The notes beneath the pieces were generated by a model that was not told the origin of the DNA, did not search any database, and saw only the letters and a list, made by a program, of their open reading frames with translations. From assembly GCA_022592445.1 (NCBI GenBank), contig JABYQR010000132.1:1-64000 (forward strand): a DNA stretch of 64,000 nt, written 5' to 3'. This document shows, piece after piece, positions 20,681-30,983 of the stretch. Every line of letters starts with the position of its first letter. Within the stretch, counting starts at the first letter, position 1. The position numbers and the translations under genes are program-made. The DNA comes from Cytidiella melzeri (lineage: Eukaryota; Basidiomycota; Agaricomycetes; Polyporales; Irpicaceae).

Positions 20681-21710
20681 TTAATACGGCTTGAATTTGC
20701 GTGACTCCTTCAACTTCTCCACCTTCGCCTTGTCCTCCTCCCATTTTTGCTTAAGATCCATGAGTTCTGTGAAACGTTTTTTAGTTACCCGGAAGGGAGT
20801 GAGCAAGAACAAACTCGCCTTTGCGCTTCCTCTCGTGGATTTGGAACGCATAGAACGCATCCTTCTCTTTCGACTCGTTCTTGTTCTTCCTGCTGCGTTT
20901 CCCACCGTCCGGTGCCCCTCTCTGAAACCTCTTGCTCGCAACACCCACACCTCCTCCCAAAGTCTGACCGTATGCTCCTCCACGTGTGACAAGCGTGAAG
21001 CCATCGGAATCCACAATCGCCTCACCCTTCTTGTACTTGCTCTGTTGCTTCTTCTTCGCCTGTTCCCAGTCAAAATGTTCCATCCAAGAATTCGCGTGAG
21101 CCTTGACAACGTCCAACGGCGGGCGATGTGAGCGGTGCTGAACAAGATAGTGATCAAGACCAGACGGCGCAGAGGCGTCCTGCGTCCATGTCCTCGCTTT
21201 GGACAGAGATACGAGCGCACGAGCCAAAGACGACTCGTCTAGAAACACAACATGCGCCGACCTGCCTGATCGGCGCAGCACTCTTGTTGTACGAGCAGGA
21301 AGCGGTATAACCTGCGGGACAGCGGTCTGCTGCGTCTTGCCTGTCTTGCGTTTTTTTCGGGGATGCAAGTCCGGTTGGTCCTCCTCGACGTCCTTCAATT
21401 CGTCGTCCCCCTCCTCCTCCTCCTCTTCGTCTGCGAGAAGTGCCTCCTCCTCACCACCGTCGTCCCCCGCAAACATCACTTTCTCAATCGTGCCACACGA
21501 CTTGAAAAGATGTGTTATCTCTCTTTCCGTGGCGTCGGGAGGGATATTGACTAAGAATAACGTCCGTCCATCAGGTAAACCAATGTCCTTTGCCTTGCCC
21601 TTTTTCGAGCTGACATGAGCTCGCACGTAGATGTAATGTATCGAATTCGAGTTGTAGAGGATTTGGAGTGGTGTGAAGCCTGCTAAGGAAGGCAGAAGGC
21701 TTGCAGACAT
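20681..21710 (-). CDS. RRP7: Ribosomal RNA-processing protein RRP7
   Basis: Two exons, 21710-20819 and 20766-20681, give 325 aa. An RRM-like domain is at the N-terminal end (TLFLVNIPPDATEREITHLF, about residues 47-66), with an acidic insert. The Rrp7 C-terminal signature follows: WMEHFDWEQAKKKQQSKYKKGEA, DSDGFTLVTRGG, FYAFQIHERKRK, then ELMDLKQKWEEDKAKVEKLK and the terminal RKFKPY. Rrp7 acts in the small-subunit processome (UTP-C/CURI) in 18S rRNA maturation. The only intron that keeps the conserved frame is a GC-AG intron (20818-20767): the GT alternatives in this stretch give the wrong phase or an intron too short to splice. Confidence 0.9.
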
Positions 21711-21779
21711 GGCTACCAGGTAACAAAACCCTTTGGGAATGCAAGAGACGCGTCAAAACTCAAGAGCGCCTCCAAAGTG

Positions 21780-21800
21780 TAGGGTTCCGTCGGAAATTCA
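21780..21800 (+). repeat. hAT left terminal inverted repeat
   Basis: Inverted partner of 27806-27827. About 17 of 21 bases agree once a one-base gap is allowed. Confidence 0.7.
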
Positions 21801-21981
21801 GTGCCGACTTTCCGACAAATGTTAGAAACAAAATGCCGGTAGAGGTGTTTCCAACGTGTGTTTTAAACATGTTACTTACAAAATGTAAGTAAGTGTTAGA
21901 AACATGTAAGTAAATACTTTCTGACAATGTAAGTAACAAAAACAATGTCGGAAAATCTGCATGTAAACAACAAGTCAAGTC

Positions 21982-22210
21982 TCAAAAATCTACAAACTCC
22001 GAGTCATCAACTACATCTAATGCCAAGGTAGGAGCTACAACAGAAGCTTTGGGAGAGGTTGTGCGAGGAGTATCAGATAGCATATCCAAGAGTGCAGTGG
22101 AAGCCAGATTGATCTCAAAATCAGAGGAAATCTTCCCAAACGAGACTGTGGTGTTTGTGCCAAATGGCTGGTCAAGTTCGTCATCATCTCCATTGCCATT
22201 GTCATTTGTC

Positions 22211-22251
<41 letters not shown>

Positions 22252-24199
22252 TTTGTCATCAGTATTTTCCAGAGAGTGCAAATCTTCTCCTTGAACTTCT
22301 TGAAGGAGGTCCTTATTGATATCACAGAATTTGACAGCTGGTTGAAAACCTTGGAGTGTGAAGAACTGGTCCAGTGTCATTCTGTTGAATAATATATAGG
22401 CCAATTCATGACACATAATAACTCTGCTTACCTTGCGTGTGTAGTACTGACCTACTGGAATCATATCAACCAATGTCTGTGCATGTTGGTTTCCCCAAAG
22501 AGGAGAATTCAGCCGTGTGAATTTGGATCCAGTTCGCTCATCAGGCATTGAGTTCACAAGAACTGAAAAGATCTTGATGCTGACCATCTTTGCTATGATT
22601 AGTATGATGAAAGTTAAAGTTGCTCAAGAAGACATACTGCAAGTACACAAGCACCACGGTAACGTTGAAGATCTTCCCACCACTCCAGTGTAGATTTTCC
22701 AGACAGCTCTCGATCAAATGGGAATTCATGACACCAGTAAGCTTCAAGCTGTCACTTTAGCTCTAGTGATGCTTGTAGAGCTGCAAGCTGCCCAAGAAGA
22801 GGGTATGCAGCATCATTACAATGTAGCTTCTTCCAATTCACTATCTCCTAAAGTGTTCCCTTCATAAACTCCTTTGCGCAGTTGTAAGCACGTGGGAAGG
22901 GCATGGTGAGGTTGGCTCCAGCACAAGGTACAGTGATGCTGGGGTTTGCAATTGGAGGTATGAGGAGGTAATCGGATATGGGGTATCCTTGAGCAATATT
23001 AGCAATCCAGTGAGAATCAATATCAAAGGCTGGGCCTACGTGGATCAAGAGCAAATGCAGCAAAGTAGATGTCACAGTGAAAGAGAAACTTGTCGTATTC
23101 ATCATTGAAGATCTTGATGACAGATGTGGCCAGGTCTTCTGTAATCCCTGTTTGAGTAGTGTTTTGCTTAAGCAGGTCCTTCAGTGCAGCTGCACATGCA
23201 GTGAAGAAAACAAAAACATCTGCAGCATTAGTACTTGAAGCTTCTAGTGCCCAAAGTGACCAAATCAGTGGCCCAACAATGCAGGTGTACTGGAGAAGAG
23301 AAAGCTCGAGATGAGCATATTCAGAGAGATGCGATCCATGAAAAGCAACTGAACATTCTTGTCCTGACCATGATATTGAACCAACAAGACACAAAGAGGT
23401 GCTGTAGCAAGACATACCTTGAACCTGATCTTCCTTGCTTGGACAAGTGACCGGATCTTGGGCAATGCTGGCAGCAGTGACTGTGCACTAGTCCAGTATG
23501 TTCCAAATCGTGTCTTGCCAATCTTCTGCAGTGTGGAGAGCTTGTGGCCATCACTATCCTCCAGCTGTATCATAGCCTTACTGAAGGTTACTCAGGGGAA
23601 TCAACAATATTCGGCACAAGTCCTCGTGCACAGATGAGACGGGTGATTGCATGGTCAGCTTGTTGCTGAAGAGCTGCTCTCTCATCTATCTGGCATGCCT
23701 TGGTGCCCTGAGCTACATAGTTCTCAAGAACTGACACATTACCCTCAAGTTGGATCTTGTTGTGGGTGGGTGGAGTCAAGTTGGATTGACTACCAGCTGA
23801 GCACAAGGCAGAGTCTGAGGCAGACCAGACAATTGTATGTGGGATTGTCAATCGCAAAGCTGCTGCTTTTGCTGTTGTGTCCTGCAAACGAGCACCAAGC
23901 GAGAGAGCTGACTGTGTGTCAACAATTTGGCAGTGTATGTCTGGATGAGTTTCCTGGAGTTGGGTACAAGTTGCAGCGTGTAGAAAGACCCGTTTGGTAA
24001 CAGCATCACCACTTTCTGAGTACAAACATTTTGGAGAAATGCACTCTCAGTAGCGTTGAGACTTGTGCCCAGGCTGAGAAGTATCTACTTGATAATGGCG
24101 CTGTTCATGAGCTCGTTTGGTGGGCAGCCTTTTCCAGTGCCCTTCGGCTTCATGACACCTTTCCCTACGATTGGTTCAGATTCTAGTTGTTGCATAGTG
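21982..24199 (-). pseudogene. hAT-family transposase, broken
   Basis: Recognisable blocks occur in order on the minus strand but in different frames. A BED-like N-terminus has KPKGTGKGCPPNE (about 24130-24170). ADHAITRLICARGLVPNIVDSPE (about 23590-23660) is the hAT entry to the catalytic region. LSTLQKIGKTRFGTYW and DIYFAAFALDPR (about 23050) belong to the C-terminal half. The dimerisation region is FDRELSGKSTLEWWEDLQ, then SPLWGNQHAQTLVDMI and RMTLDQFFTLQGFQPAV (about 22340-22750). Several stops and shifts interrupt it, and the segment with part of the catalytic core between 23588 and 23573 is missing. It cannot encode an active transposase. Confidence 0.8.
22206..22252. repeat. (CAT)n trinucleotide microsatellite
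   Basis: An uninterrupted run of about 13 CAT/ATC units in the hAT transposase remnant. On the minus strand it would encode a run of 13 Asp. Confidence 0.95.
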
Positions 24200-24589
24200 A
24201 TTCAATCAAAGAAGAAGAAGGAACATACCTTAGCTAATCCCAGGTGAACATTGCCAGTGCTTAGGCCATCATCTGAACTGCCTGAGTCCACAATAAGCAT
24301 AGGGTCTGGGTCATGTACGGCTGCACATGATGCTCAACAATGCTTCTGTGCAGCCCTTGATGGCACTGGCATCTGATCATAAGGTCAGACCATTAGCATG
24401 CAGCATATGACAGACAAGAAGATGGCTAACACACCTGCAACCCATAAGTTGCATACAGCTGCTCAGCAGCCATGCCTACATCATATCCCCATTTCATCAG
24501 CACGGCTTTGATACGCCCGGAAATCGCTGGACGTGCAACAGGCCCAAAGGCGAGCACATTCGCATGGACTAGCAGCAGCCCTTGGTTCT

Positions 24590-25065
24590 GGCAAGACTTG
24601 CATTGCATCGCCTCGCTTTGCTTTGCTTTCCATTGCATCGCTTCGCCTTGCTTCGCATTGGGTCGCTTTGCTTCCCTTTGCTTCGCGTCCCCTTGCCTTG
24701 CATGCCCTTCGCGTTGCCTCGCGTCGCGTCGCGTTATCTTGCGTTGCCTCGCCTTGCATTGCATTGCATTCCCTCCGCTTCGCTTCACCTTGCGCCGCCT
24801 TGCCTTGCCTCGCCTTGCATGTTGCTTCGTGTCGCGTCGCGCCGCCTTGCTTTGCCTCGCGTTATCTCGTGCTGCCTTGCGATTGCCTCGCTTCTTCTCT
24901 GCTTTGCTTGGCCTCGCGTCGCCTTGCATTGCCTCGCTTTGCATTGCCTCGCGTCGCGTCGTGCCGCCTTGCTTTGCCTCGCGCCGCCTCGCGTTGCATT
25001 CCCTCTGCTTTGGTTCGCATGGCTTCGTATTGCATGGCTTCACTTGCCGCATATTGCATCCTTGT
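24590..25065. repeat. Degenerate pentanucleotide array (NYYGC)n
   Basis: About 90 tandem five-base units of the form NYYGC (TTGCA, TCGCC, TTGCT, CCGCT and so on) with occasional slips of one base. Both strands lack stop codons in most frames, so several long frames overlap here. They should not be taken as genes. Confidence 0.85.
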
Positions 25066-25490
25066 AGTCCCTCGCACTCAAGCTCATAGCTGTTGGAACC
25101 CCCCGGCCCCCTTTTCCACTCCCTCGGATTCCACAGCCTGTTCTCTTTGCAGAGCGGCTAAAGGCAGTGCCCCATCGCTCCTGTAACATGTTTCGCGTTT
25201 GTCCCTCGTTTCATCGCGCAATGCCCCTTTCCTTGCCTTGCTCTCGCATGGCTTCAATTTGCTATAGCTCCTATTGCCTTTTACTTATATACGCTGTGTC
25301 TGTACCTTGCTTAGGAGAGAATACAACACCCCCGCGGTTTCCCCTCAAAGTTGCCCCTGCCACTTTTCCCTTGCTTCTTGAGCAACTCCGCAGTGCGTAT
25401 CTCTCACCCTGCGCCACTTTCTCCTTCATTGCGACCCCCTTTTTGTGTTCCTACTGCGTTTATTTCACTGCGTTACTTACTGCGCTGCGT

Positions 25491-25697
25491 TTCTCCTTCA
25501 CTGCGACCCCCTTTTACAGCCGCCCCTTCTCCTTCTCAAGGCTACTGAGTCTTACTGCGTTCTCCTTCACTGCGACCCCCTTTTACAGCCGCCCCTTCTC
25601 TTTCTCAAGGCTACTGAGTCTTACTGTGTTCTCCTTCACTGCAACCCCCTTTTACAGCCGCCCCTTCTCCTTCTCAAGGCTACTGAGTTTTAGACTG
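25491..25697. repeat. 69-bp tandem repeat, three copies
   Basis: Units start TTCTCCTTCACTGC at 25491, 25560 and 25629 and contain CCCCCTTTTACAGCCGCCCC and CTCAAGGCTACTGAG. Identity between copies is above 90 percent. The unit length is a multiple of three, so a frame stays open, but the translation is low complexity. Confidence 0.9.
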
Positions 25698-26279
25698 CGT
25701 TTATTCTGTGATCCCATTGCGTTTCCTACTGTGTTTGCCATGGCGTTTTGCGTTATCCTCTTGCAATGAGCCAGCGCAGTCCTTTCTCTCGCACTTTACC
25801 ACACTACTTCCTCTCCCCCCTCTTGTGTATTGCATGCCAATTGCTCCCCTTTCTTCACCACTGCGTTGCCCCTAGCTCTATCACTTTTATACCACTTTCT
25901 TTTGCAACACTTAAGTTCTATGGCCTCTTTGCATTGCATTGCCTTGCTTGGTTTTACTTTACACCTTTCTACCCGGAACTTTTCCCAGCTACCCAAACAA
26001 ACCACAGCGCTTTTGGCCTGGCACTCTGAGCCCTGCAAATGCATCACCGCTCGCCCGAGTCTAGGTGCAGCCTAGGACTCTTGGACCCACTCGCAACCTA
26101 CATTCACGCATACCCTCAACCCCTACTTACACATGTAATCGCCTCTCGCGAGGTCAGGTGTGTTTGTGCCCGGTCCCTTTGTGTCCGGGGGGTATGTTAG
26201 TGTCTCAGCGTTGGTTGGATATTTCTCATGAAAGTGTGCGAGAACATCAACAACTGCAGATTCCACCTGTACAGCCCCT

Positions 26280-27215
26280 GTTTTACATTTTGCACTGCTC
26301 ATGCACCCATACACAGTTTTTCAATGCTGCATAGCTACCTTAATCGTTTGTGCTGCCTTTGTTTTGCACTGCTTATGTACTCATACAAGTTCGACCATGT
26401 TGAAGCTATGTTTGCTTGGACTTTGTCTCTCCACCTATACAGACTGTTCCCTATATTTTGCACTGCTTGTGCATTGATAGACAAGTTTTCATATTATGTA
26501 GCTACCTTAATCATTTGTACTGCCTCTGTTTTGCACTGCTCATGCGTTCATACATGTTTCATAGTATTGTTCTCCAATATTATCCGATCCGCATTCCAAC
26601 ACATTGTCTCGATCATTCTGTCTCATGCACTCTGTGATCTGTTTGTATCCTCTTTCCTTCTTATCTATTCCAGTTATCTGTCTATATCATAATCTAAATT
26701 CATATGTTCCTCCCCCCACACACACTCCGAGTACCCGCTCTACTATGTCATTATTCCTACTTCCATTTCATTACTATTTTGATTATTTCCGCTTTCTTAG
26801 ATAACTATATAAACTCATGTATATTCATTACTTTTGAACTATCCTCACTACTCATTATCACTCGTGTGCGCTTGCAATCCCCTCGCAAAACAATACATAG
26901 TGTTGCAGCTATGTTTGATTGATCTTTGTTTTCTTCACCTGTACAGCCTGTTGTCAACATTTTGCACTGCTCATGTATCCACACACAGTTTTTAGTAATG
27001 TGTAGCTCCCTTAACCATCTACATTGCCCCTTTTTGCACTGCTTATATACTCATACAAGTTCCATAATGTTCCAGCTATGTTTGTTTCATTTTTGTCTCT
27101 CCACTTATACAGCCTGTTCCCTATTTTTTGCACTGCTCATGCATCCACAAGTTTTAAGATGTTGTATAGTTAGGTAGCTTCATCTTTTGGATGGCCCCTG
27201 TGTTGCACTGCTCAG
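26280..27215. repeat. 168-bp minisatellite units, two blocks of two
   Basis: The motif TTTTGCACTGCT or a one-base variant recurs at about 26288, 26362, 26456, 26529, 26960, 27032, 27126 and 27202. Spacings alternate about 73 and 94, giving a unit of about 168 bp made of two half-units, twice in 26288-26620 and twice in 26960-27260. Other shared words are TGTAGCTACCTTAA, CCTRTACAGMCTGTTCCCTAT and CTCATGC.CCA. About 340 bp of AT-rich unrelated sequence separates the blocks. Confidence 0.75.
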
Positions 27216-27260
27216 GTACCCATGCAAGTTTCATAGTGTTGTGTAGCTACCTTAGTTGTC

Positions 27261-27827
27261 TGAACTGCCTCTCACAGACTGCATATTGTCTATTCTCTTC
27301 TGGTCAGTGCTGACACAATTTCAGTGATTGAAGTGTTTGTAACTAGCAGGGAGATCAATCTCTCCATGATGGTTTGTTGCTGCCACAGGCTTCTAAATCA
27401 TTGATATTGTTCACACCAGCTTCTGCAGCCACCTGAATGCCAGCACCCAGTCCTCTTCAGACACAAAAGCTCCAGTTCTAGGCAGAAGGAAATCTTCAAG
27501 CTAGTAAGTGACTCTTGACTACATGTCATGAAGAGAGGATATTGGTATTCAATGGTAATCATCATATACACCCCAGTTAAAATATTCAATGGTATTTGCT
27601 AAGCACTACTTCTGGGGTGATAAAGTCCATCCAGCCCTTGCACTGGAGCTTGTTGTTGATTACACAGACCTCTCAGAATCTGTAGCATTTCCAACATGTT
27701 CCAACATTTATATACATGACATTTTTGCCGGCCTGTGCCCCCGGTGTTACTGACATGTTTCTTACATGTTTCCAACATCATTTACTGACACGTGTTTGTT
27801 AATATTGACTTACCGACAGGAATCCTA
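27261..27827. other. hAT right-end sequence, no gene
   Basis: Noncoding sequence between the minisatellite and the hAT right end. ACATGTTTCCAACAT-type repeats at 27690-27785 resemble motifs near the left end (21840-21920). Confidence 0.5.
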
Positions 27828-28010
27828 CAAAAGTGTCCTATTGTTAGCTGGAAGCTGCTAGTCATACCATCATTGATATGACCTGCAGTCATTGCATATA
27901 GGGCCATCTTCCAGTAAATACATATGTGCCATGATCACTTGGCTGAAGCGTGTGCTGTAATTACTGTACTATCTCCGTGAAACAAAAAGCACAGATATCT
28001 AGCAGCATAA

Positions 28011-28103
28011 TGACCACCGCAGGACTCGAACCTGCAACCTTTTGGTTCACTAATAAGCGCGCGGCAATCGAAGCCAAACGCGCTACCATTGCGCTAGGTA
28101 GCC
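28011..28103 (-). tRNA. tRNA-Arg (anticodon TCG) with intron
   Basis: Read on the minus strand from 28103. The acceptor GGCTACC pairs with GGTGGTC (two G-U pairs), the D arm is GCGC..AATGGTA..GCGC, the anticodon stem TTTGG/CCAAA, and the T arm GCAGG-TTCGAGT-CCTGC, discriminator A. The loop reads CTTCGA then A, placing TCG at 28071-28069, the anticodon for CGA codons. A 21-nt intron (28067-28047) lies one base 3' of the anticodon, the normal eukaryotic site. A T5 run (plus 27984-27988) about 23 bases downstream serves as polymerase III terminator. Confidence 0.9.
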
Positions 28104-28293
28104 GTATTCCTTCATGTGTCCTACGTAATATGATATTGGCATAGGCAAGGCAGACGCTAGGCGTAAGTTATGATCGGTGCGGCTGCGCCTGTAGATTCCG
28201 GATCCTTGCCAGTGCTCTTAAATCGTACTACTTCTTCTGCGTTATCGTCACTCCCTCTTGATTGTACCGTCTCTGAAAACAATTACCACTGCA

Positions 28294-29002
28294 ATGGCTT
28301 TAAATTGGACTATGCTTGACTCCCATTCGTCCCCCGTTCCGCTTCCACATGAGCTCATCATACGCACCGTCTCAGCCGCCGAGCTCACGCTGATAATACC
28401 CAACGCGCCCCCATCTTCTACATCTAGCTCTGGAGGCTCCGGAGGGGAGAAGAAGCTTGTTGGTAGCGGGAAGTTATGGTTGACCGATGCACGAGTATGT
28501 CTAGTTCGATTTTGTTTCATGGCCGACCGCAATGCTCACATGAAGTAGTTGATATTTGTAGCCCGCGACGCAGGCGCCAAAGCTTCAGGCCCAAACGCGT
28601 TCGAGTCACTGTCAATTCCCCTACCGTCAATTCTATCCACCAAGTTTGAGCAGCCGTTCTTCGGTCAGAACTTTCTGGGCATAGAGATCAAGCCAGTGGA
28701 TGAAGGCGGTTTGACGATCGGCACAAAGGCTGAAATCAGGCTCGTAGACAAAGGCTTGTTCGAGTTCGTTAGTGTCCTCGAAAAGACCCGCGAGCGAGCG
28801 ATATACATGAAGAGGTCCAGCGCAGAGGAAGAGGAAGGGCTGCGTAGGTGTTTACATCTACATAATTCACATCGCTTCGTTAATCGCCTGTCGTCCTTTA
28901 GCCGGTTATTCTACACCGATGAGTGCAGCAGGACCCTCCGCTGCCTCTGCTGTGCCAGACGAAGCTCCGCCAGGCTATGATGCACCTTCGTATCATCCTT
29001 GA
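28294..29002 (+). CDS. WBP2-like GRAM-domain protein
   Basis: Exons 28294-28494, 28549-28843 and 28902-29002 join to 198 aa. It starts MALNWTMLDSHSSPVPLPHE, close to the WBP2 family start. A GRAM-type PH fold is suggested by GSGKLWLTDAR-LIFVARD, the SIPLPSILSTKFEQPFFGQNFL block and a charged segment TRERAIYMKRSS. The C-terminus has PGYST and APPGYDAP, the latter a PPxY-type WW-ligand motif. Such proteins bridge membranes or transcription factors to WW-domain partners, for example Rsp5/NEDD4 ligases. Splicing of exon 2 uses a weak donor (GTAGGTGT) that is required by phase. The family is clear, the cellular role is inference. Confidence 0.75.
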
Positions 29003-29669
29003 AGCTTTATTTGAATGAACACTTGGCCGAAATCGTACAGAATTGTTCACGCAGCTGGATAAGCCGCGTACGAGCTGTTCCATATCGTATGTACCCATGA
29101 ACTTCAAATGAACGTCTCTATTTGTATTCCTGATACAAACGCCGACCGGTCTCCCGAGTCCCACAATCGGCTGCTTCATGCAAGGGTTCATGTGTTCTTG
29201 TCAAATTCAACACTTTGCCTCTCGCCTTCAGTAAGAAAAATCGAGCTTCCTGAAAGTACTCTCATACTGTGGTGACAGCATGAGGCTACAGAGCAGCCCG
29301 GGCGGCGGGTTTCCAAGGTTAGGTCAACCGCTGATGAAACTAGAGGTATAGATTCACTGAAAATACCCCCGCCGTCAAGAACAAAACCGTCCTCCCCTTG
29401 TGACAACAGTGTTGTCTCGCGAATAAAGCTACCTGCTGTTTGATGCTGTAATCACTTGCTTCTCAGTCGCTTTGCTGTTTCTGAATACATGTACATTTAC
29501 GAATTGACAAATGGTTTGCTGCGAGGTAGACGCCGATATCTCGATAAGATTCTTACGAAGCTAGGAGGCGGGCATTTCAAGTTGGCATCTTGCTCTCATG
29601 ACTAAAATCTGTATACTTTGATTCACCACATCTTGGCTTTGTTTCACTATAATACTGGCCATTTCTCGT
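29003..29669. other. Intergenic, no gene recognised
   Basis: 667 bp with the WBP2-like 3' region and the leader of the next gene. Frames on both strands are short and show no family features. Confidence 0.4.
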
Positions 29670-30913
29670 ATGAGTGGCTTCAAAAGGAGAAGCACAGTTC
29701 ATGATCTATCAAGTTTACGACTCCATCCGGATGGTTCCAAGGTCATCAACTCCGATACCAACTTACATTCTCGCAAGGCCAAGTACGCCGCAAAAGACGC
29801 AAGAGGAAACTGGATAGCTCAGGATGCAGGAGGGCTTGGACGTGTCAAGACGCGTCTAGCAGCCGCGAAGGAGAAGAGTCAGGCAGGTGAGGAGGGAGAG
29901 GAAGGCGACGATGCGCAAACCGAAGCTGGACCGAGTTATTATGCGGCTGACAAAGGGAAACAAAAGGCGGTGGAAACAAGGGAAGAGCTCGTCGACGAGG
30001 AGTACATCCCAAAGAATACTCGGGCGAAGAAGAGGAGAGCATTCGCTGACGACTTCACTTTCATCGCATCCTCTGGAGGAGGGACCTCCACTACCCAAGC
30101 TCCAGTTATCTCAGCTACAGCTGTTGGCAATGGCTCAGTCCCGTCCGCTACAGACGTGCGATTGCCGCAGCCTTCTTCCGTGAGTTCAGACACACGACGT
30201 ACTCTTGCTTCTCTCACTTCTTACTTTCGCTATCAGGACTTACTCAAATGCATACACTATTTTGCTAGTGCATTGTACACTGAGATGGGGCAATTGAGAG
30301 ATTCAAGTAGAGAGTACAGGAGAGAGAAGAAACGTAGAAGGCTGGCGAGGTTGGCGAAGACGCCGAGTACTAGCCCACAGAGGGGAGTGTCTGATGCTGA
30401 AGCCAGCGCAGAGGGGAGTTATTCGTCTCCGTCTTCATCCTCGGACGATGAGAAAGAGGAACAAAGACATGAAGAACACAAACGCAAGCGTACATCGAAG
30501 AGTGGGTCGAAAACCAGGTCTTTAGGGAGGAAAGGTGTCAGCCGACCTGAGTTGAACACCATGAAGACAGACATGTATAAGGCCTGTGACGGCTCTGCGT
30601 TGATGGCAATAGGTAACTCACGTTGTAATTCAGAGAGGCCAGGTATATTGACTACCCGCCAGGAATGTTATTGCAACAGCATGTGGCGGACATACTTTCC
30701 CCCGAAACACCAGACGGATGGGAAGAAGCTATGATTGAGCACGGCGAATTGCCACTGGCAACAGACCCGAAATCTAGGTATGCCAGGAGTAAGGAGCGAG
30801 GAGCTGCAGATGACGAAGACAAGGCCGACTCAAGTAGCAAGAGTGTAGACGAGACAGGGGATGACGACTCGGCGGACGAAGAACTAGAGGAAGAGGTATA
30901 TGTTCCTGATTGA
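29670..30913 (+). CDS. Conserved-looking nuclear-type protein, unidentified
   Basis: Two certain exons, 29670-30612 and 30663-30913, join in phase (397 aa). A second, in-frame intron is likely at 30180-30236 (GTGAGT...TATCAG, 57 nt), giving 378 aa. I do not recognise the family with confidence. Charged segments (KGKQKAVETREELVDEEY, NTRAKKRRAFADDF) suggest a nuclear protein. The most structured part is DLLKCIHYFASALYTEMGQL, a basic helix (SREYRREKKRRRLARL), then DMYKACDGSALMAIGMLLQQ and HVADILSPETPDGWEEAM. A polymerase I factor of Rrn9 type was considered from the DLLKCIHYFAS block but cannot be shown here. The C-terminus is acidic. Confidence 0.7.
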
Positions 30914-30983
30914 AAGTTGAGAGCCATTTCTCTGCAAAATGGACAATCAGGCTGCATTCTAATATTATATAGCGGCGTGTAGA

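Larger units (their letters stand above)
24509..26140 (+). repeat. LTR-like repeat, copy B, inside the hAT element
   Basis: Starts TGATACGCCCGGAAATCGCTG at 24509, matching the start of copy A (minus strand from 6213) over about 50 bp. Then follow a pentanucleotide array (24590-25065), a TATA-like TTACTTATATACGCTG (25281-25296), a C-run 40 bp later (ACACCCCCGCGG, 25328), and ACTGCGTTT-type repeats with a 69-bp tandem array. A 3' segment is shared with copy C (26060-26110). No protein family is recognised. Long frames here come from stop-free repeats. The 3' border is approximate. Confidence 0.55.
21780..27827 (-). mobile_element. hAT DNA transposon with internal insertions
   Basis: The left end starts TAGGGTTCCGTCGGAAATTC at 21780. 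The right end read inward from 27827 starts TAGGATTCCTGTCGGTAAGT. Flanking 8-mers are CCAAAGTG (21772-21779) and CAAAAGTG (27828-27835), a hAT-type 8-bp duplication with one mismatch. Within lie a broken hAT transposase on the minus strand, LTR-like copy B and minisatellite blocks. GTAAGTAA and GTCGGAAA subterminal motifs recur at 21800-21960. At 6.05 kb it is enlarged by the later insertions. Confidence 0.75.

Noticed and set aside
22035..22325. Poly-Met and poly-Asp frames
   Set aside because: Produced by the (CAT)n microsatellite inside the hAT transposase remnant.
24426..25186. Long overlapping frames of 160-217 codons on both strands
   Set aside because: They are translations of the NYYGC pentanucleotide array, which lacks stops on both strands. 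No domain, no splice logic and no codon bias support a gene.
27950..28144. 64-codon frame containing TTAGLEPATFW
   Set aside because: This is the antisense translation of the tRNA-Arg gene, a well-known false-gene pattern.
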